Assembly: GCF_014652135.1 (NCBI RefSeq)
Contig: NZ_BMYF01000008.1
Span: 52,768-116,767 of the forward strand
Reading direction: 5' to 3'
DNA length: 64,000 bases
Source: Mongoliitalea lutea
Lineage (GTDB): Bacteria > Bacteroidota > Bacteroidia > Cytophagales > Cyclobacteriaceae
Shown here in pieces: positions 43,715 to 54,262 of the stretch; the first letter of the stretch is position 1; each line of letters opens with the position of its first letter. The notes under the pieces are model-generated. The model was not told the DNA's origin and ran no database searches. It saw nothing but the letters and a program-made list of their open reading frames with translations. Position numbers and translations under genes: made by a program.

Positions 43715-46705
43715 TTAGAATGTCAAATTGATTCCACCAGAAATTTGCATTGCGTTAGGGAAGGCAGCGAAAAACGAGTTACCCACGTTAACACCAGCAA
43801 CCTCAGGATCAATACCAACGAAATTAGTAAAGGTTGCTAAGTTAACACCCTGAACAAAGGCTCTACCTTGATTCACACCAATTTTTCTAATCAAATTAGA
43901 CGGTAACTCATAACCCAATGTGAGGGTTTTCAAGCGGATATAACTTCCATCCATTATTTGTCTCGAAGTAAACCACTGTGTGTATCCAGAACCACCTGGT
44001 CTGTTACCACCTTCCCAAGGCTTTGGATTGGACACCATGTCACCAGGCTGTCTCCAATAATTAGCTTGATCTCTCAACTGATTATTTGGACCAGAACCTG
44101 TGGAACCCAAGTTGATCAAATCAGAGTTTTGAGCTAAGTTACCAAACTGATACTGGAAGAAGATTTCTAATGAAAGAGGTCCATAAGAGAAGTTATTGGA
44201 AAATCCACCAAAGCTAGTTGGTAATAAACTTCCAAGATAGCTTTCTGCGATATCAGCATCTCTGATTGTATACGTATAGTTTCCAGTAGCATCCTGGTAC
44301 ATAGGACGACCATTGGCAGGGTTAACACCTAGGAATCCAGGAGCAAATACTGGATTCAATGGCTTTCCAACAACAATAGTATTACCAATTCTGTCATTTC
44401 CATCAAACAATTCTAACACTTCGTTTTCTAAGAATGTCACATTGAAAGCTGTTGTCCATCTAAATTTACCAGCAACAACGTTTACTGTCTGTATATCAAT
44501 GTCAACACCTTGGTTTCTCATACGACCAGAGTTTCTGAAGATAGATCCAAAACCTGAATCAATTGGCAATGCAGCATTGAACAACAATCCATTGGAATCT
44601 CTTCTCCAAAAATCCACGGTAGCTATAATACGGCCATTGAAGAAAACTCCATCGATACCAATATTTGAAGATTCTGATTCTTCCCAAGTCAACAAGTTGT
44701 TACCTAATTGAGTAAGACGCAATACAGGCGTACCTAAGTACTGACCCGCAGAACCCGCAAGAGATAATGAAGCAAAATTAGGAATCTCTGAGTTACCAGT
44801 AACACCGTAAGATGCTCTCATTCTTAAATCATCAAGCCAAGTAACGTCTTTTAAGAATCCTTCGTTTGATAATCTCCATCCAACTGATGCAGCACCAAAT
44901 GTACCATACTGTACGTCATTTCCGAATCTGGAGTGACCATCACGTCTGATAACAAAATCGGCTGTATACTTATCATTGTAATCATACTTCGTCTGAAAGA
45001 AGAAACCAACTCTTCTAAATTGAGTAAAGTTTGAACTAACAGCAAGAGGAGTGGCAGCATTTTGAAGGTATCTCAAAGCTGGATTTGCAAAACCCTGACC
45101 GTTAGCTGACATGAATTCTCTAGTTTCTGTTTTGTATTCATAACCAAGGATACCAGAAACTGTATGGACATCATTAAATTTCTTGTTGAAATTGAAGTTA
45201 TGGTTAGTGTTGAAGTTTACATTTCTCCTATCTTGAAACAATGCAGAACCACCTTGAGCTCTGAAAGCTGCTATCGTGGATGGTCTTGAATTTTCATCTC
45301 TTGAATCAGAAAAATCAACCCCTGCAAAGGAAGTAAAAGACAACCAAGGTGTAAACTGATAATTCAACTGAATATTAGAAACGGTCTGAATAGTATTCGA
45401 TAAACGTAATTCCTCTCTAACACCTTGAGCAATGTTATATCCAAATAAGTGATCTGAAGGATAATCTCTGAAAGTACCATCTTCATTACGGATAGGAATA
45501 CCAGGTCTAGAAGTAAAACCAGCTTGGAATGGGGAGTTAACAAAGTTACCTCTATCAATAGCACCATTTGTTTTTTGGTAAGCCAATGATAAATTAGTGT
45601 TGATAGTTAGTTTTTGATTTGCTCTATGAGTCAAGTTCAATCTTCCAGTTGCTCTTTGATAATCGGAAGATACTAACTGAGAACCCTGATCTGTGTAAGA
45701 ACCTGAAAAGAAAAAGGTTGTCTTATCATCACCACCTGACATTGAAAGATCGTAAATGCTTAATCTCGCATTTTGGAAAATATCATCTACCCAACTATTA
45801 GTAAATAAGTTTGGATCATCTGGATTCCCATAAGTAAGAGCTGCTGATTCAGCAGAACCACCTGCATTAACAATTGCAGACCGCTTGAGAGCAGCAAGTT
45901 CTCTTGCATCCATCACATCATACAAGCCTAAAGGTTGTACAACACCCTCTTGCACAGACAAACGAATTTTTGTAGCACCTTTGGAACCTCTTTTGGTCGT
46001 AATCAATACCACACCATTGGCAGCTTGAGCTCCATATATCGCACCAGCAGCAGCATCTTTCAACACTTCGATTGATTCAATATCATTAGGGTTAATAGAA
46101 GCAAGAGCGTTTTGTGATCCTTGACCTGAAAGACCTCCAGCAGGAACTTGCACACCATCAATGATGTAAAGCGGGTCATTGCCAGCATTTACTGAACCGA
46201 CACCTCTAATTCTAACATTTAGCGTACCACCTGGCTGTCCAGTACCAGAAGCAATCTGAACACCTGCAATTCTACCCTGAATAGCACGGTCAAAAGATTG
46301 CATAGGAAGATCCTGAATAACTTCTCCTTTAACAGAAGAAATTGCACCTGTAATCTCTCTTCTGTTCAAATCACCAAAAGATGTGATCACAAACTCCTCC
46401 AAATTTCTTACATCAGGCTGCAAAACCGCATTAATAACGGTTCTATTCCCGATGTTCAATTCTTGCGTAGCGGAGCCAACGAAACTAAACACAAGTACAT
46501 TACTGCCTTGTGGAACATTTAACGAATACTGACCATCTAAGTCAGTAGCGGTACCAATAGTAGTACCTTTCACTACCACTGAAGCTCCTGGTATCGGCAT
46601 TCCATCCTCACCGGATGTTACCGTTCCAGTAACTACGCGTCCTTGTGCAAAAGCCGAAGCCGAGGCAAACAAGAGCACAAGTCCTAGAAGTAAAACTTTC
46701 CTCAT
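43715..46705 (-). CDS. SusC/RagA family TonB-linked outer-membrane transporter (locus 2)
   Basis: The 996-residue protein has a signal peptide (FASASAFAQ), an N-terminal carboxypeptidase-regulatory-like domain (VTSGEDGMPIPGASVVVKGTT), a plug domain (RNLEEFVITSFGDLNRREITGAISSV; GVQVPAGGLSGQ; ANGVVLITTKRG) and a 22-strand barrel ending ISGGINLTF. It imports the ligand caught by SusD2 using TonB energy. The ligand cannot be told. A terminator separates it from the SusCD1 locus upstream. Confidence 0.93.
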   Translation of the reverse strand: MRKVLLLGLVLLFASASAFAQGRVVTGTVTSGEDGMPIPGASVVVKGTTIGTATDLDGQYSLNVPQGSNVLVFSFVGSATQELNIGNRTVINAVLQPDVRNLEEFVITSFGDLNRREITGAISSVKGEVIQDLPMQSFDRAIQGRIAGVQIASGTGQPGGTLNVRIRGVGSVNAGNDPLYIIDGVQVPAGGLSGQGSQNALASINPNDIESIEVLKDAAAGAIYGAQAANGVVLITTKRGSKGATKIRLSVQEGVVQPLGLYDVMDARELAALKRSAIVNAGGSAESAALTYGNPDDPNLFTNSWVDDIFQNARLSIYDLSMSGGDDKTTFFFSGSYTDQGSQLVSSDYQRATGRLNLTHRANQKLTINTNLSLAYQKTNGAIDRGNFVNSPFQAGFTSRPGIPIRNEDGTFRDYPSDHLFGYNIAQGVREELRLSNTIQTVSNIQLNYQFTPWLSFTSFAGVDFSDSRDENSRPSTIAAFRAQGGSALFQDRRNVNFNTNHNFNFNKKFNDVHTVSGILGYEYKTETREFMSANGQGFANPALRYLQNAATPLAVSSNFTQFRRVGFFFQTKYDYNDKYTADFVIRRDGHSRFGNDVQYGTFGAASVGWRLSNEGFLKDVTWLDDLRMRASYGVTGNSEIPNFASLSLAGSAGQYLGTPVLRLTQLGNNLLTWEESESSNIGIDGVFFNGRIIATVDFWRRDSNGLLFNAALPIDSGFGSIFRNSGRMRNQGVDIDIQTVNVVAGKFRWTTAFNVTFLENEVLELFDGNDRIGNTIVVGKPLNPVFAPGFLGVNPANGRPMYQDATGNYTYTIRDADIAESYLGSLLPTSFGGFSNNFSYGPLSLEIFFQYQFGNLAQNSDLINLGSTGSGPNNQLRDQANYWRQPGDMVSNPKPWEGGNRPGGSGYTQWFTSRQIMDGSYIRLKTLTLGYELPSNLIRKIGVNQGRAFVQGVNLATFTNFVGIDPEVAGVNVGNSFFAAFPNAMQISGGINLTF

Positions 46706-47067
46706 AATTATTTTTTTTGGTTTAACGATACCTCAATTTTATCTATTAAGTTGAAATAAAGCAAAACCTAGCAGAAAATTTACATATGGATGTAGATGTA
46801 TATATATAAAGAAAATTTTGATTTAATAGCTTAGGTAAAATTTAATTCGCATTTCAAGAAAAAAGTAAAAGACTAAAAACTTCTTAAATACTAATACGCT
46901 TATTAGGGAAAAGATAATTTTTTTTTAACAAAACTTAACACAAAACCTTTTTTTTAAAAAACTTGAGCAATTGTTACGAAAAAGAAAAGCAAAAGGTTAT
47001 AGTTTACAATAAAAAAACTCCCTGCACCAACATATACAGGGAGTCTAAAATTAAATTTTTAGCATAA
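46706..47067. other. Intergenic region between the two SusCD loci
   Basis: The 362 nt hold a terminator (47011-47044) and an AT-rich stretch before SusC2 with several poly-A and poly-T runs. No clear -33/-7 promoter was found, although SusC2 must have one or be read through. Confidence 0.5.
47011..47044 (-). terminator. Intrinsic terminator after SusD1
   Basis: On the minus strand, ACTCCCTG (complement of 47037-47044) and CAGGGAGT (complement of 47017-47024) form an 8-bp stem followed by seven T (complement of 47010-47017). It starts 24 nt after the SusD1 stop. Confidence 0.88.
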
Positions 47068-48600
47068 TTAATAACCTGGATTCTGAGGAATCGGAGTTTG
47101 GCTATTGTTTACAATCTCATCAATAGGAATTGGCCATACAAATAGATTGCTTGTATACAGTAAATCATGGTCAGTTGGAATTGCCCTATCGGTTGTGTAA
47201 AAATCTAAACTTGTAATGGACCTTGATGTAGCCTTCAATGGAATACCTGGCATTCTACCTTCACCCGACAAACGATGGATATCAGCCCATCTTCTACCTT
47301 CTGCTAGGAACTCGATTCTACGCTCATTAAAGATTGCAGTCAACAGTTCATCTGTATTGGCAAAATCGGCTGTTGTGAACGAAGGAACTGTGGACGGTAA
47401 TGCGCGGTCTCTTACTGAATTTAACAATTCAATAGCAAGCGAATTATTTCCTAAACGAGCATTTGCTTCAGCTGCATTTAAAACTGATTCTGCATATCTC
47501 AAAATAGGATTCGGGTCAGTCCTGGTCACAACATCTGTATATTTAAATGTGTAGATACCTCCAGCATTTCTATCTGTCAATTCCGTTCTTCGGATATCTT
47601 CCGTATGCCAAAAATCTGATCTCCAAATAAGTGGGCTAACCTTCACAAGACCTCGTGCTCCTCTTGCAGGATTTCCATACATGGATGGTAAAGCACCATT
47701 GACACCTGCATTAGATTCTGCAGTATGCACAAAGGAGAAAATATTTTCGGCACTATTGACTGTTCTAAACGGGGTAACTGGAGAATCCATCAAAGAATAC
47801 GTTCCTGCCAACTTTGCATGCTCATCGATTACCCCTTGCCAATTGCCCATGTGCAACATTACTCGGGATTTTAAAGCAATAGCGGCACCTCTTCTTACAC
47901 GGGCATGATTACGTGTCAATGGCAGTAACTCCTCAGCCTCGTTCAAATCAGCTAAAATCAACGCATAATCCTCCCCAACAGTAGTTCTTCCAAGGGTTTC
48001 ATTTTCTGCGACCAAAGGAACATCATTGATTGCTACCCGTCTGTAGGGAACACCCATGGAACTAGGGTCATCCATGTAGGGTCTGGCAAAATGTGTTAGC
48101 AATTCATGATGTCCTAATGCTCTCATGAAGAGCATTTCGCCTCTTAATGTATTTCTCACTTCTTGAGTAATGACTCCATTTTGCAATGCTGCATCCAAGC
48201 TTTCCAACACTATGTTGGCTCTATTGACCATTCTGTAAATGGAAATCCACATCCCATTGTTGTTTGCACTGAACGGTGTATGGGCAGCAATGTACGTGAT
48301 CTCATAAAACAGCTGATCATTGTACATATCTTCACCTCTCATATCACCTTGCTGTACATTGGCAGCACCAAATGGGTATCCTCTACCTGCCTGACCGGCT
48401 GAACCCAAATAGAATCCTTGTTGAGCAGCTTCATAGACTCCTAATACAAGAGATTCAACTCTTGCGGCAGTTCCAAAAGATTCCTCATCAGGAATCAAGT
48501 TTGCGGGTGACAAATCAGTCACCTCACAGGAACTAGTGATCCCAGCAATTGCAATCGCGGCAATCCCTAACTTAATATTTCTAAATCTAATTTTTTTCAT
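47068..48600 (-). CDS. SusD/RagB family nutrient-binding lipoprotein (locus 1)
   Basis: The 510-residue protein has a lipobox signal (IAGITSSCEVTDLSP), TPR-like helices (RANIVLESLDAALQNG, GEMLFMRALGHHELLTHFARPY), and the RagB C-terminal segments (RYAESVLNAAEANARLGNNSLAIELLNSVR, IFNERRIEFLAEGRRWADIHRL). It ends PQNPGY like other SusD proteins. It is the surface-exposed partner of SusC1, 24 nt upstream in the same operon, and is followed by a terminator. Confidence 0.93.
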   Translation of the reverse strand: MKKIRFRNIKLGIAAIAIAGITSSCEVTDLSPANLIPDEESFGTAARVESLVLGVYEAAQQGFYLGSAGQAGRGYPFGAANVQQGDMRGEDMYNDQLFYEITYIAAHTPFSANNNGMWISIYRMVNRANIVLESLDAALQNGVITQEVRNTLRGEMLFMRALGHHELLTHFARPYMDDPSSMGVPYRRVAINDVPLVAENETLGRTTVGEDYALILADLNEAEELLPLTRNHARVRRGAAIALKSRVMLHMGNWQGVIDEHAKLAGTYSLMDSPVTPFRTVNSAENIFSFVHTAESNAGVNGALPSMYGNPARGARGLVKVSPLIWRSDFWHTEDIRRTELTDRNAGGIYTFKYTDVVTRTDPNPILRYAESVLNAAEANARLGNNSLAIELLNSVRDRALPSTVPSFTTADFANTDELLTAIFNERRIEFLAEGRRWADIHRLSGEGRMPGIPLKATSRSITSLDFYTTDRAIPTDHDLLYTSNLFVWPIPIDEIVNNSQTPIPQNPGY

Positions 48601-48623
48601 CTTTTTTCAAGTTTTACAGAGCA

Positions 48624-51600
48624 TTAAAACCCTACATTTACACCAATCGAATACGTTCTGAAGATCGGGGTCACATTCCAGTCTACACCAAATTGCAATT
48701 GACCTGCAAACTGATTTGCCTCAGGATCTAAACCAGAATATCCAGTGAAAAGGAATGGATTTTGCGCTTGAGCGAAGAATCTCGCACTGGAGATGGCTCC
48801 TTTAAATGCACTTTGTAACGTTGCTGCTGGCACAGTATATCCAATCACTATGTTCTGAACTCGTAAGAAATCTCCTCTTTCCACAAATCTGGAGTTAGAA
48901 GCCGCAGTTAACCACATGTTGGCATCCTGTCCTGAATACTGTCTTGGGATATCTGTTTGCTGACCAGACTCTGTCCATCTGTTCATGACAATGGCATTAT
49001 TATTAGAAAATCCTTGACCTAATTGACCTCTTAGGGTCTCATTCATGATAAAATTACCACCTGAAAATCTAAAGAATAGTTCAGCATCCCAATTACCGTA
49101 GGTAAAGTTGTTGATCCATCCTCCTTGCCATATAGGCAATGTATTACCCAAAAACTCCTGTGTTGGAAGACCTGCAGCTGTGGAAATATTAGCAGGATTA
49201 GCAGGATCAAATGCTCTCCAACCTAAATTTCCTTGTTGCAAATTAAATTGAACAATGTCATCCCCTCTAAAATACATTGGGTTACCATTAGCTGGATTTA
49301 CACCTGCCCATCTAAATCCATATAATTGAGCAATAGGCCCTCCTACTTCTGTTCGGTTGTAGGTCGAAACAATTGGCTGCACTAGGTTGGTCACCTCATT
49401 TCGGATTAAGGTCAAGTTGAAATCAGTATTCCAAGAAAACTTACCTCTATCGATGACGTTGGTAAACATCCTGAATTCTATACCCTCGTTAAACATGGAA
49501 CCCACATTTTGATTGATTGAGTTGCCAGGTACACCTAAAGATGGAATAGTCGGAGCACTCAAAATCAAACCATCAATGTTATTTCTAAAGACATCAGCAG
49601 CAATAGTCACCTTGCCTATCGTCATATCTAAACCGATGTTCAACTTCTTGGAAGTCTCCCAAAGAAGTCCTCTGTTGGCAATTCTATTGTATCCCAAGCC
49701 TGCACCTGCACCTCCCAATACCGGGCTGAATCCTCCAAATGCAGCAAAAGTACCGATCTCCGTATTACCTACCTCTGCATAGGAACCTCTGATCTTGAAA
49801 TCAGAAATCAAACCTGAATTAAAAAACGACTCATCGGAAATTCTCCATCCCAAAGAACCTCCAAAGAATGTACCTCTTTGATTCTCTCTGGCCAAATCTG
49901 AGATCCCGTCATTTCTAATGGTAAAGGAAGCCAAATACTTACCTTTGTAACCATAATTGATTCTACTGAAGTAAGAGTCAAACCCTCTATCGGCAAATCC
50001 CCCTCCTGAAAACTGATTATTGTAGGAGCCAGAAATCAAGTTATCTCTTCTAAAGAAGTCATCAGAAATATCATTCCCAGACGCTGAGAAGTTATAAAAT
50101 TGATCATACTGGAATTCTGCACCTACAGTTACATTCAAAGTGTGATTATCAGCGATAATAGTTTGATAGTTTAAGGTATTTTGCCAATTCCAACGGGTAG
50201 CTGGGTTAAAAGCCATAAATACAGATCCATTTACACTCTGTCCATCACCATGTCTTGGATCTAAAGACTGGAAGTCCTCAGCCAAAGTCAAATCCACACC
50301 TACCATCGATCTAGCTGTTAATCCTTTAGCTAAGTCAACTTCTGCATACGTATTACCCAAAATCCTATGAATTCGGTTTCTGAAAACATTGTTATCTAAC
50401 ACAAATCCAATATTTGGCAAATTATTATCAGGACCAGCCAAATTGGTACCAAAACCAGTTGTTCTACCATCTGCTGTAACATTAAATCCATCGAATCTAG
50501 AATTTGCAGGATCAAATGGTGAAACATTTGGTAGCGCACGCGTTGCATTTAACATAATACCGGAAAGTGAGTTGGCACCCTGATTCAAACCATTTATTTC
50601 GGTAAATGAGTAATTCAAAGATGTTCCTATTCTTACCGATTTAGACACACTATGATCTACATTGGCTCTGAAGGAGTATCTTCTCAAGTCATTCAATTCT
50701 AAGGCAGACTCTTGTTCTGTGAAACCCATAGAAAAGAAATACTTCGTAGCATCGGAACCCCCAGAAATGGAAAGGTTATGCTGCTGAGTGAAGCCTCTTC
50801 TCAAAATTAAATCCTGCCAATCTGTATTTATGTCACTTGGATTTGCCAATGGTGCCTGATTCGCATTTGCTCTTCTTTCATTAGCAATTGTCACAAAATC
50901 ATCTCCATTTAAAAGATTGAAGCGATTTTGTGCTTCATTAAAGCCTACAGAGGTATTATAATTCACAACTGCCTTACCAGAGGAACCTCTCTTGGTGGTA
51001 ATCAAAATAACGCCATTCGCAGCCCTAGAACCGAAAATTGCAGTGGCAGAACCATCTTTTAGTACCTCGAATGACTCAATATCTGCAGGATTAATATTTG
51101 CCAATGGGTTGGACGCATTTACTGCAGATCTGTCTGCATCCACCACAGGTACTCCGTCGATTACGATCAATGGGCTTGCACTTCCCGTGATGGAGTTTAC
51201 ACCCCTTACTCGGATAATCGGAGCAGCACCTAGTGTCCCGTTAGGCGTCGTAATCTGAACACCCGGAGCACGACCTGCTAGCTGTGACTCAAAAGAAGGA
51301 GTCACCAAGTTCTCAATTGATTTGTTGCTAATAGAGGTCACAGAACCCGTAATATCCCTGCGCTCCTGTGTACCATAACCTACCACCACAACTTCATTAA
51401 GGGTTTTAAGGTCTTGCTCCAACAGCACATCCAATACGCTATTATTTCCTACACGCACTTCCTTTTGTAGAAAACCTACAAAGGAAAATACTAAAACTAC
51501 ATTATCACCACTTGGGATAGATAAAGTGTAGTTACCATTAAAATCTGTCACGGTACCATTGGTAGTACCTTTCACAAGAACATTCACCCCTGGAATTCCC

Positions 51601-51707
51601 TCAGGCTCTTCTCTAGAAGTCACCTGACCAGAGACAGTTCTACTTTGCGCAAACACCGCCGATGATAGCAATGTCAAAAATGCGGTTACTAGTAAAATCC
51701 TCTTCAT
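48624..51707 (-). CDS. SusC/RagA family TonB-linked outer-membrane transporter (locus 1)
   Basis: The 1027-residue protein has a signal peptide ending SSAVFAQ, the regulatory-like domain (VTSREEPEGIPGVNVLVKGTT), a TonB-box-like ELNEVVV variant (KTLNEVVVVGYGTQERRDITGSV), plug motifs (IRVRGVNSITGSASPLIVIDGVP; AANGVILITTKRG) and the 22-strand barrel ending YSIGVNVGF. It imports a substrate with SusD1. The locus has no glycoside hydrolase or sigma/anti-sigma pair in view, so the ligand is unknown. Confidence 0.94.
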   Translation of the reverse strand: MKRILLVTAFLTLLSSAVFAQSRTVSGQVTSREEPEGIPGVNVLVKGTTNGTVTDFNGNYTLSIPSGDNVVLVFSFVGFLQKEVRVGNNSVLDVLLEQDLKTLNEVVVVGYGTQERRDITGSVTSISNKSIENLVTPSFESQLAGRAPGVQITTPNGTLGAAPIIRVRGVNSITGSASPLIVIDGVPVVDADRSAVNASNPLANINPADIESFEVLKDGSATAIFGSRAANGVILITTKRGSSGKAVVNYNTSVGFNEAQNRFNLLNGDDFVTIANERRANANQAPLANPSDINTDWQDLILRRGFTQQHNLSISGGSDATKYFFSMGFTEQESALELNDLRRYSFRANVDHSVSKSVRIGTSLNYSFTEINGLNQGANSLSGIMLNATRALPNVSPFDPANSRFDGFNVTADGRTTGFGTNLAGPDNNLPNIGFVLDNNVFRNRIHRILGNTYAEVDLAKGLTARSMVGVDLTLAEDFQSLDPRHGDGQSVNGSVFMAFNPATRWNWQNTLNYQTIIADNHTLNVTVGAEFQYDQFYNFSASGNDISDDFFRRDNLISGSYNNQFSGGGFADRGFDSYFSRINYGYKGKYLASFTIRNDGISDLARENQRGTFFGGSLGWRISDESFFNSGLISDFKIRGSYAEVGNTEIGTFAAFGGFSPVLGGAGAGLGYNRIANRGLLWETSKKLNIGLDMTIGKVTIAADVFRNNIDGLILSAPTIPSLGVPGNSINQNVGSMFNEGIEFRMFTNVIDRGKFSWNTDFNLTLIRNEVTNLVQPIVSTYNRTEVGGPIAQLYGFRWAGVNPANGNPMYFRGDDIVQFNLQQGNLGWRAFDPANPANISTAAGLPTQEFLGNTLPIWQGGWINNFTYGNWDAELFFRFSGGNFIMNETLRGQLGQGFSNNNAIVMNRWTESGQQTDIPRQYSGQDANMWLTAASNSRFVERGDFLRVQNIVIGYTVPAATLQSAFKGAISSARFFAQAQNPFLFTGYSGLDPEANQFAGQLQFGVDWNVTPIFRTYSIGVNVGF

Positions 51708-52333
51708 GTTATTTTTTTGAGTTTTATCAATCAGGCAATTCTAAGTTAAAGCTTGTTAAAATTCAATTAGTATAAATTTTATTCATACTTTAACAATAGC
51801 TTAACACTAAAATTTTATTTGGAAAAATAAACCTATAAAAGTAGAAAACAGAAGATATGGGAAACCAAATTTTAGGCCACGAAAAAACTATCTAAAAGGT
51901 TTAAACAAAATTTTAATTCTAATTAAGGGTAATTTTTCAACTTTTATACGCTAAAAAACAATTTATAAACAAATATTTTACGGAAAAACACCTTCAACTA
52001 GGTAAAAAAACGAATTTTTAAATAATAAACCTAAATCAGAAGAATATATAAGATGAAATCATATAAATATTTTTTATGATTATTCAAATTTTGAAACCTT
52101 ACACCCAAACCAAACAAAAAAATGGCAATTCAACAAATTCCAAACAAAAAATTAATTCCCTAATAGTTTCTTTGATCATTGCCAAAATTTTGAAAACACC
52201 GGAATAGCCTTCAGAAACTATTAAATGCAAAAATTAATTGAAAATCCCAATGCACCAACCACTGGCCTTCAATGGCAATTTTTAATGGTTTTTTTTAAAA
52301 ACCATCGTTGAAATTATAACCATTAATTGGATT
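51708..52333. other. AT-rich intergenic region upstream of SusC1
   Basis: The 626 nt contain no gene. I found no convincing -33/-7 promoter for SusC1. A 9-bp hairpin ATGGTTTTT (52285-52293)/AAAAACCAT (52297-52305) lies 29 nt after the OmpA-family stop but has no U-run. The rest is AT-rich with scattered poly-A and poly-T. Confidence 0.45.
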
Positions 52334-54262
52334 TTACTGAATGGAAATCGTAATTCTCCTGTTAAATGCACGGTTTTCTGCTGTATCGTTTGGTTTGATG
52401 GGTTCTCTGTCTCCCTTACCTAAAGGAATGGCTCTTCCTTCCTTAATGCCTTTCCCTAACAAGTAATCTTTAACAGCCTCAGCTCTGCGTAAGCTCAACC
52501 CTTCATTATAAGCAGTAGATCCAACATTATCAGTATGCCCGTTGATATAAATATTAGCGTTCGGGTTGGTAATCAAAAATTCATACAAACGCTTCAACGA
52601 AGACATGGATTCCGGCTTGAGCTCATGCTTATCAAAGTCAAAGAAAATATTTTCAAAAACAAACTCCTCTCCTGTTGCAATAGGAATCAAGGAGATTTCG
52701 AGATTATCTTTGTTTTTCAAGCCATCTTTATCAACATTAAAAATCTTTGGAAGGTACCCCTCTTTTTCTACATATAGGCCTGAAAAATCTTTGTCAGGAT
52801 ACAACATCATAAACTCCCCAGAAGCACCATCAGCCCTAAATTCATATAGGGTACTATCATTACTCAGACTAACTAATGAAAGTCTTGCGTCAATTGCTTT
52901 TCCCGTTTTACTATTGACAACTTTTCCTTGTGTAACAATTAACTTATCGCCCAATGCTACAGATTCAGGAAATTTGAAACGATATAACAAAGATCGTTCT
53001 ATTTCCTGCCCCTGAAAAGTACTTTCTGTGTAGTAAGCATAATCCCGTTGGGCTGTAATAAACAATGAAAACTGATCCCTATGATCATTGATAGGATAAC
53101 CAATGTTTTCGGGCTCTGTAAACTCCCCATCAATTACACGGGATAAAAAAATATCCAATCCACCAAGCCCCAAATGTCCATTTGAAGCGAAAAATAACAC
53201 CTCATTATTAAAATACATAAATGGTGACACCTCATCCTTTGGTGTATTTATGATTCCTCCTAAATTTTTTGCTTCAGACCAAGAACCATCAGCTTTTCGA
53301 ACAGTATACCAAATATCATTACCCCCATAACCTCCCCTTCTATTAGAAGAAAAAAACAACATGCGTCCATCAGCAGAAAGAGAAGGTTGGGAATCCCAAA
53401 ATCGGGAATTCACATGTTTGCCCATATTACCAGGGCGCTGCCATTTTCCATTGACCCGATAGGCAATATACAAATCGCAACTCCCAAATGAATCCGGGGC
53501 ATCGCATGAAGTGTAAATCAAAATGTTACCGTCAGCAGAAATTGTACAAGTCCCTTCGTTATAAGGTGTATTAATTATTTCACTAATACCCGCAGGTTTA
53601 GTCCAATTTTCGCCATCATCTAAAAGGTAGGATACAAAAATATCCTCTTTCTGAAAGTCTTTGATGCCATCTCTTTTAGTAAAGAGAATTTTTTTACTAT
53701 CAGCTGTCAGTACCGGAAAATATTGCATAGCAAACTGATTCAAAGGTTCAGGAAGTCGCTCTTTAGTGATATCAAGAGGGTTTTCCAAAACCAATCGAAC
53801 ATATGCAATACGTGCACGTTGATCGATGTATTCTCTTGAACTTCTGAACGATGGAGTTAAATACTTATCAACTGTATCAAAGCTAGTAACGGCTTGTTCA
53901 AATGCTCCTTGAGCCAAAAAAATGTACATTTTGAGCCAACCGATGTCGGCCTGAATTTGTTCGCTAGCCTTCCCCGCCCTAGCCTCTCCACGGTTGACAA
54001 CCTCTAGGGCTTCATCTAGCTTTTTTTGGGTAAATAGGATTCTACTCCACTTAATATAACTTTCCAAAAATCCACCTTCTCGCTGAATTGACGCTTTATA
54101 CTTTTCAATAGCCTGATCATACATCCGCCTTTTCGCCAATTCGTCACCTTCTTGATGCATCTTAATAGCCCGGCTATCAATGATAGAATAAGTCTGGGAT
54201 TGAACTGCAAAAGCTTGTAGGAAAATAAAGACAAGAAAGACTAAACGATTCATGGGCATCAA
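52334..54262 (-). CDS. OmpA-family protein with TPR and PD40 repeats
   Basis: The 642-residue protein has a signal peptide (VFIFLQAFAVQSQ), about four TPR helices (25-170: KRRMYDQAIEKYKASI, QKKLDEALEVVNRG), a PD40/WD40-like beta-propeller (170-410; repeated TISADGNILIYTS, SADGRMLFFSSNRRGGYGGNDIW), a carboxypeptidase-regulatory-like strand region (430-525), and a C-terminal OmpA peptidoglycan-binding domain (NANIYINGHTDNVGSTAYNEGLSLRRAEAV). This is the layout of PorE-like T9SS-associated proteins, but also of many Bacteroidota OmpA-PD40 proteins. PorE identity is not claimed. Its start overlaps the queE stop by 4 nt. Confidence 0.88.
   Translation of the reverse strand: MMPMNRLVFLVFIFLQAFAVQSQTYSIIDSRAIKMHQEGDELAKRRMYDQAIEKYKASIQREGGFLESYIKWSRILFTQKKLDEALEVVNRGEARAGKASEQIQADIGWLKMYIFLAQGAFEQAVTSFDTVDKYLTPSFRSSREYIDQRARIAYVRLVLENPLDITKERLPEPLNQFAMQYFPVLTADSKKILFTKRDGIKDFQKEDIFVSYLLDDGENWTKPAGISEIINTPYNEGTCTISADGNILIYTSCDAPDSFGSCDLYIAYRVNGKWQRPGNMGKHVNSRFWDSQPSLSADGRMLFFSSNRRGGYGGNDIWYTVRKADGSWSEAKNLGGIINTPKDEVSPFMYFNNEVLFFASNGHLGLGGLDIFLSRVIDGEFTEPENIGYPINDHRDQFSLFITAQRDYAYYTESTFQGQEIERSLLYRFKFPESVALGDKLIVTQGKVVNSKTGKAIDARLSLVSLSNDSTLYEFRADGASGEFMMLYPDKDFSGLYVEKEGYLPKIFNVDKDGLKNKDNLEISLIPIATGEEFVFENIFFDFDKHELKPESMSSLKRLYEFLITNPNANIYINGHTDNVGSTAYNEGLSLRRAEAVKDYLLGKGIKEGRAIPLGKGDREPIKPNDTAENRAFNRRITISIQ

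Noticed and set aside
47068-51707. Complete glycan utilisation locus with hydrolases
   Set aside because: Only SusC/SusD pairs, one lipoprotein and a subtilase are present. No glycoside hydrolase, sulfatase or hybrid sensor lies beside them, so a polysaccharide substrate cannot be claimed.
54016-54234. Open frame overlapping the OmpA-family gene in another frame
   Set aside because: It is a shadow of the well-supported OmpA/PD40 gene and has no features of its own.
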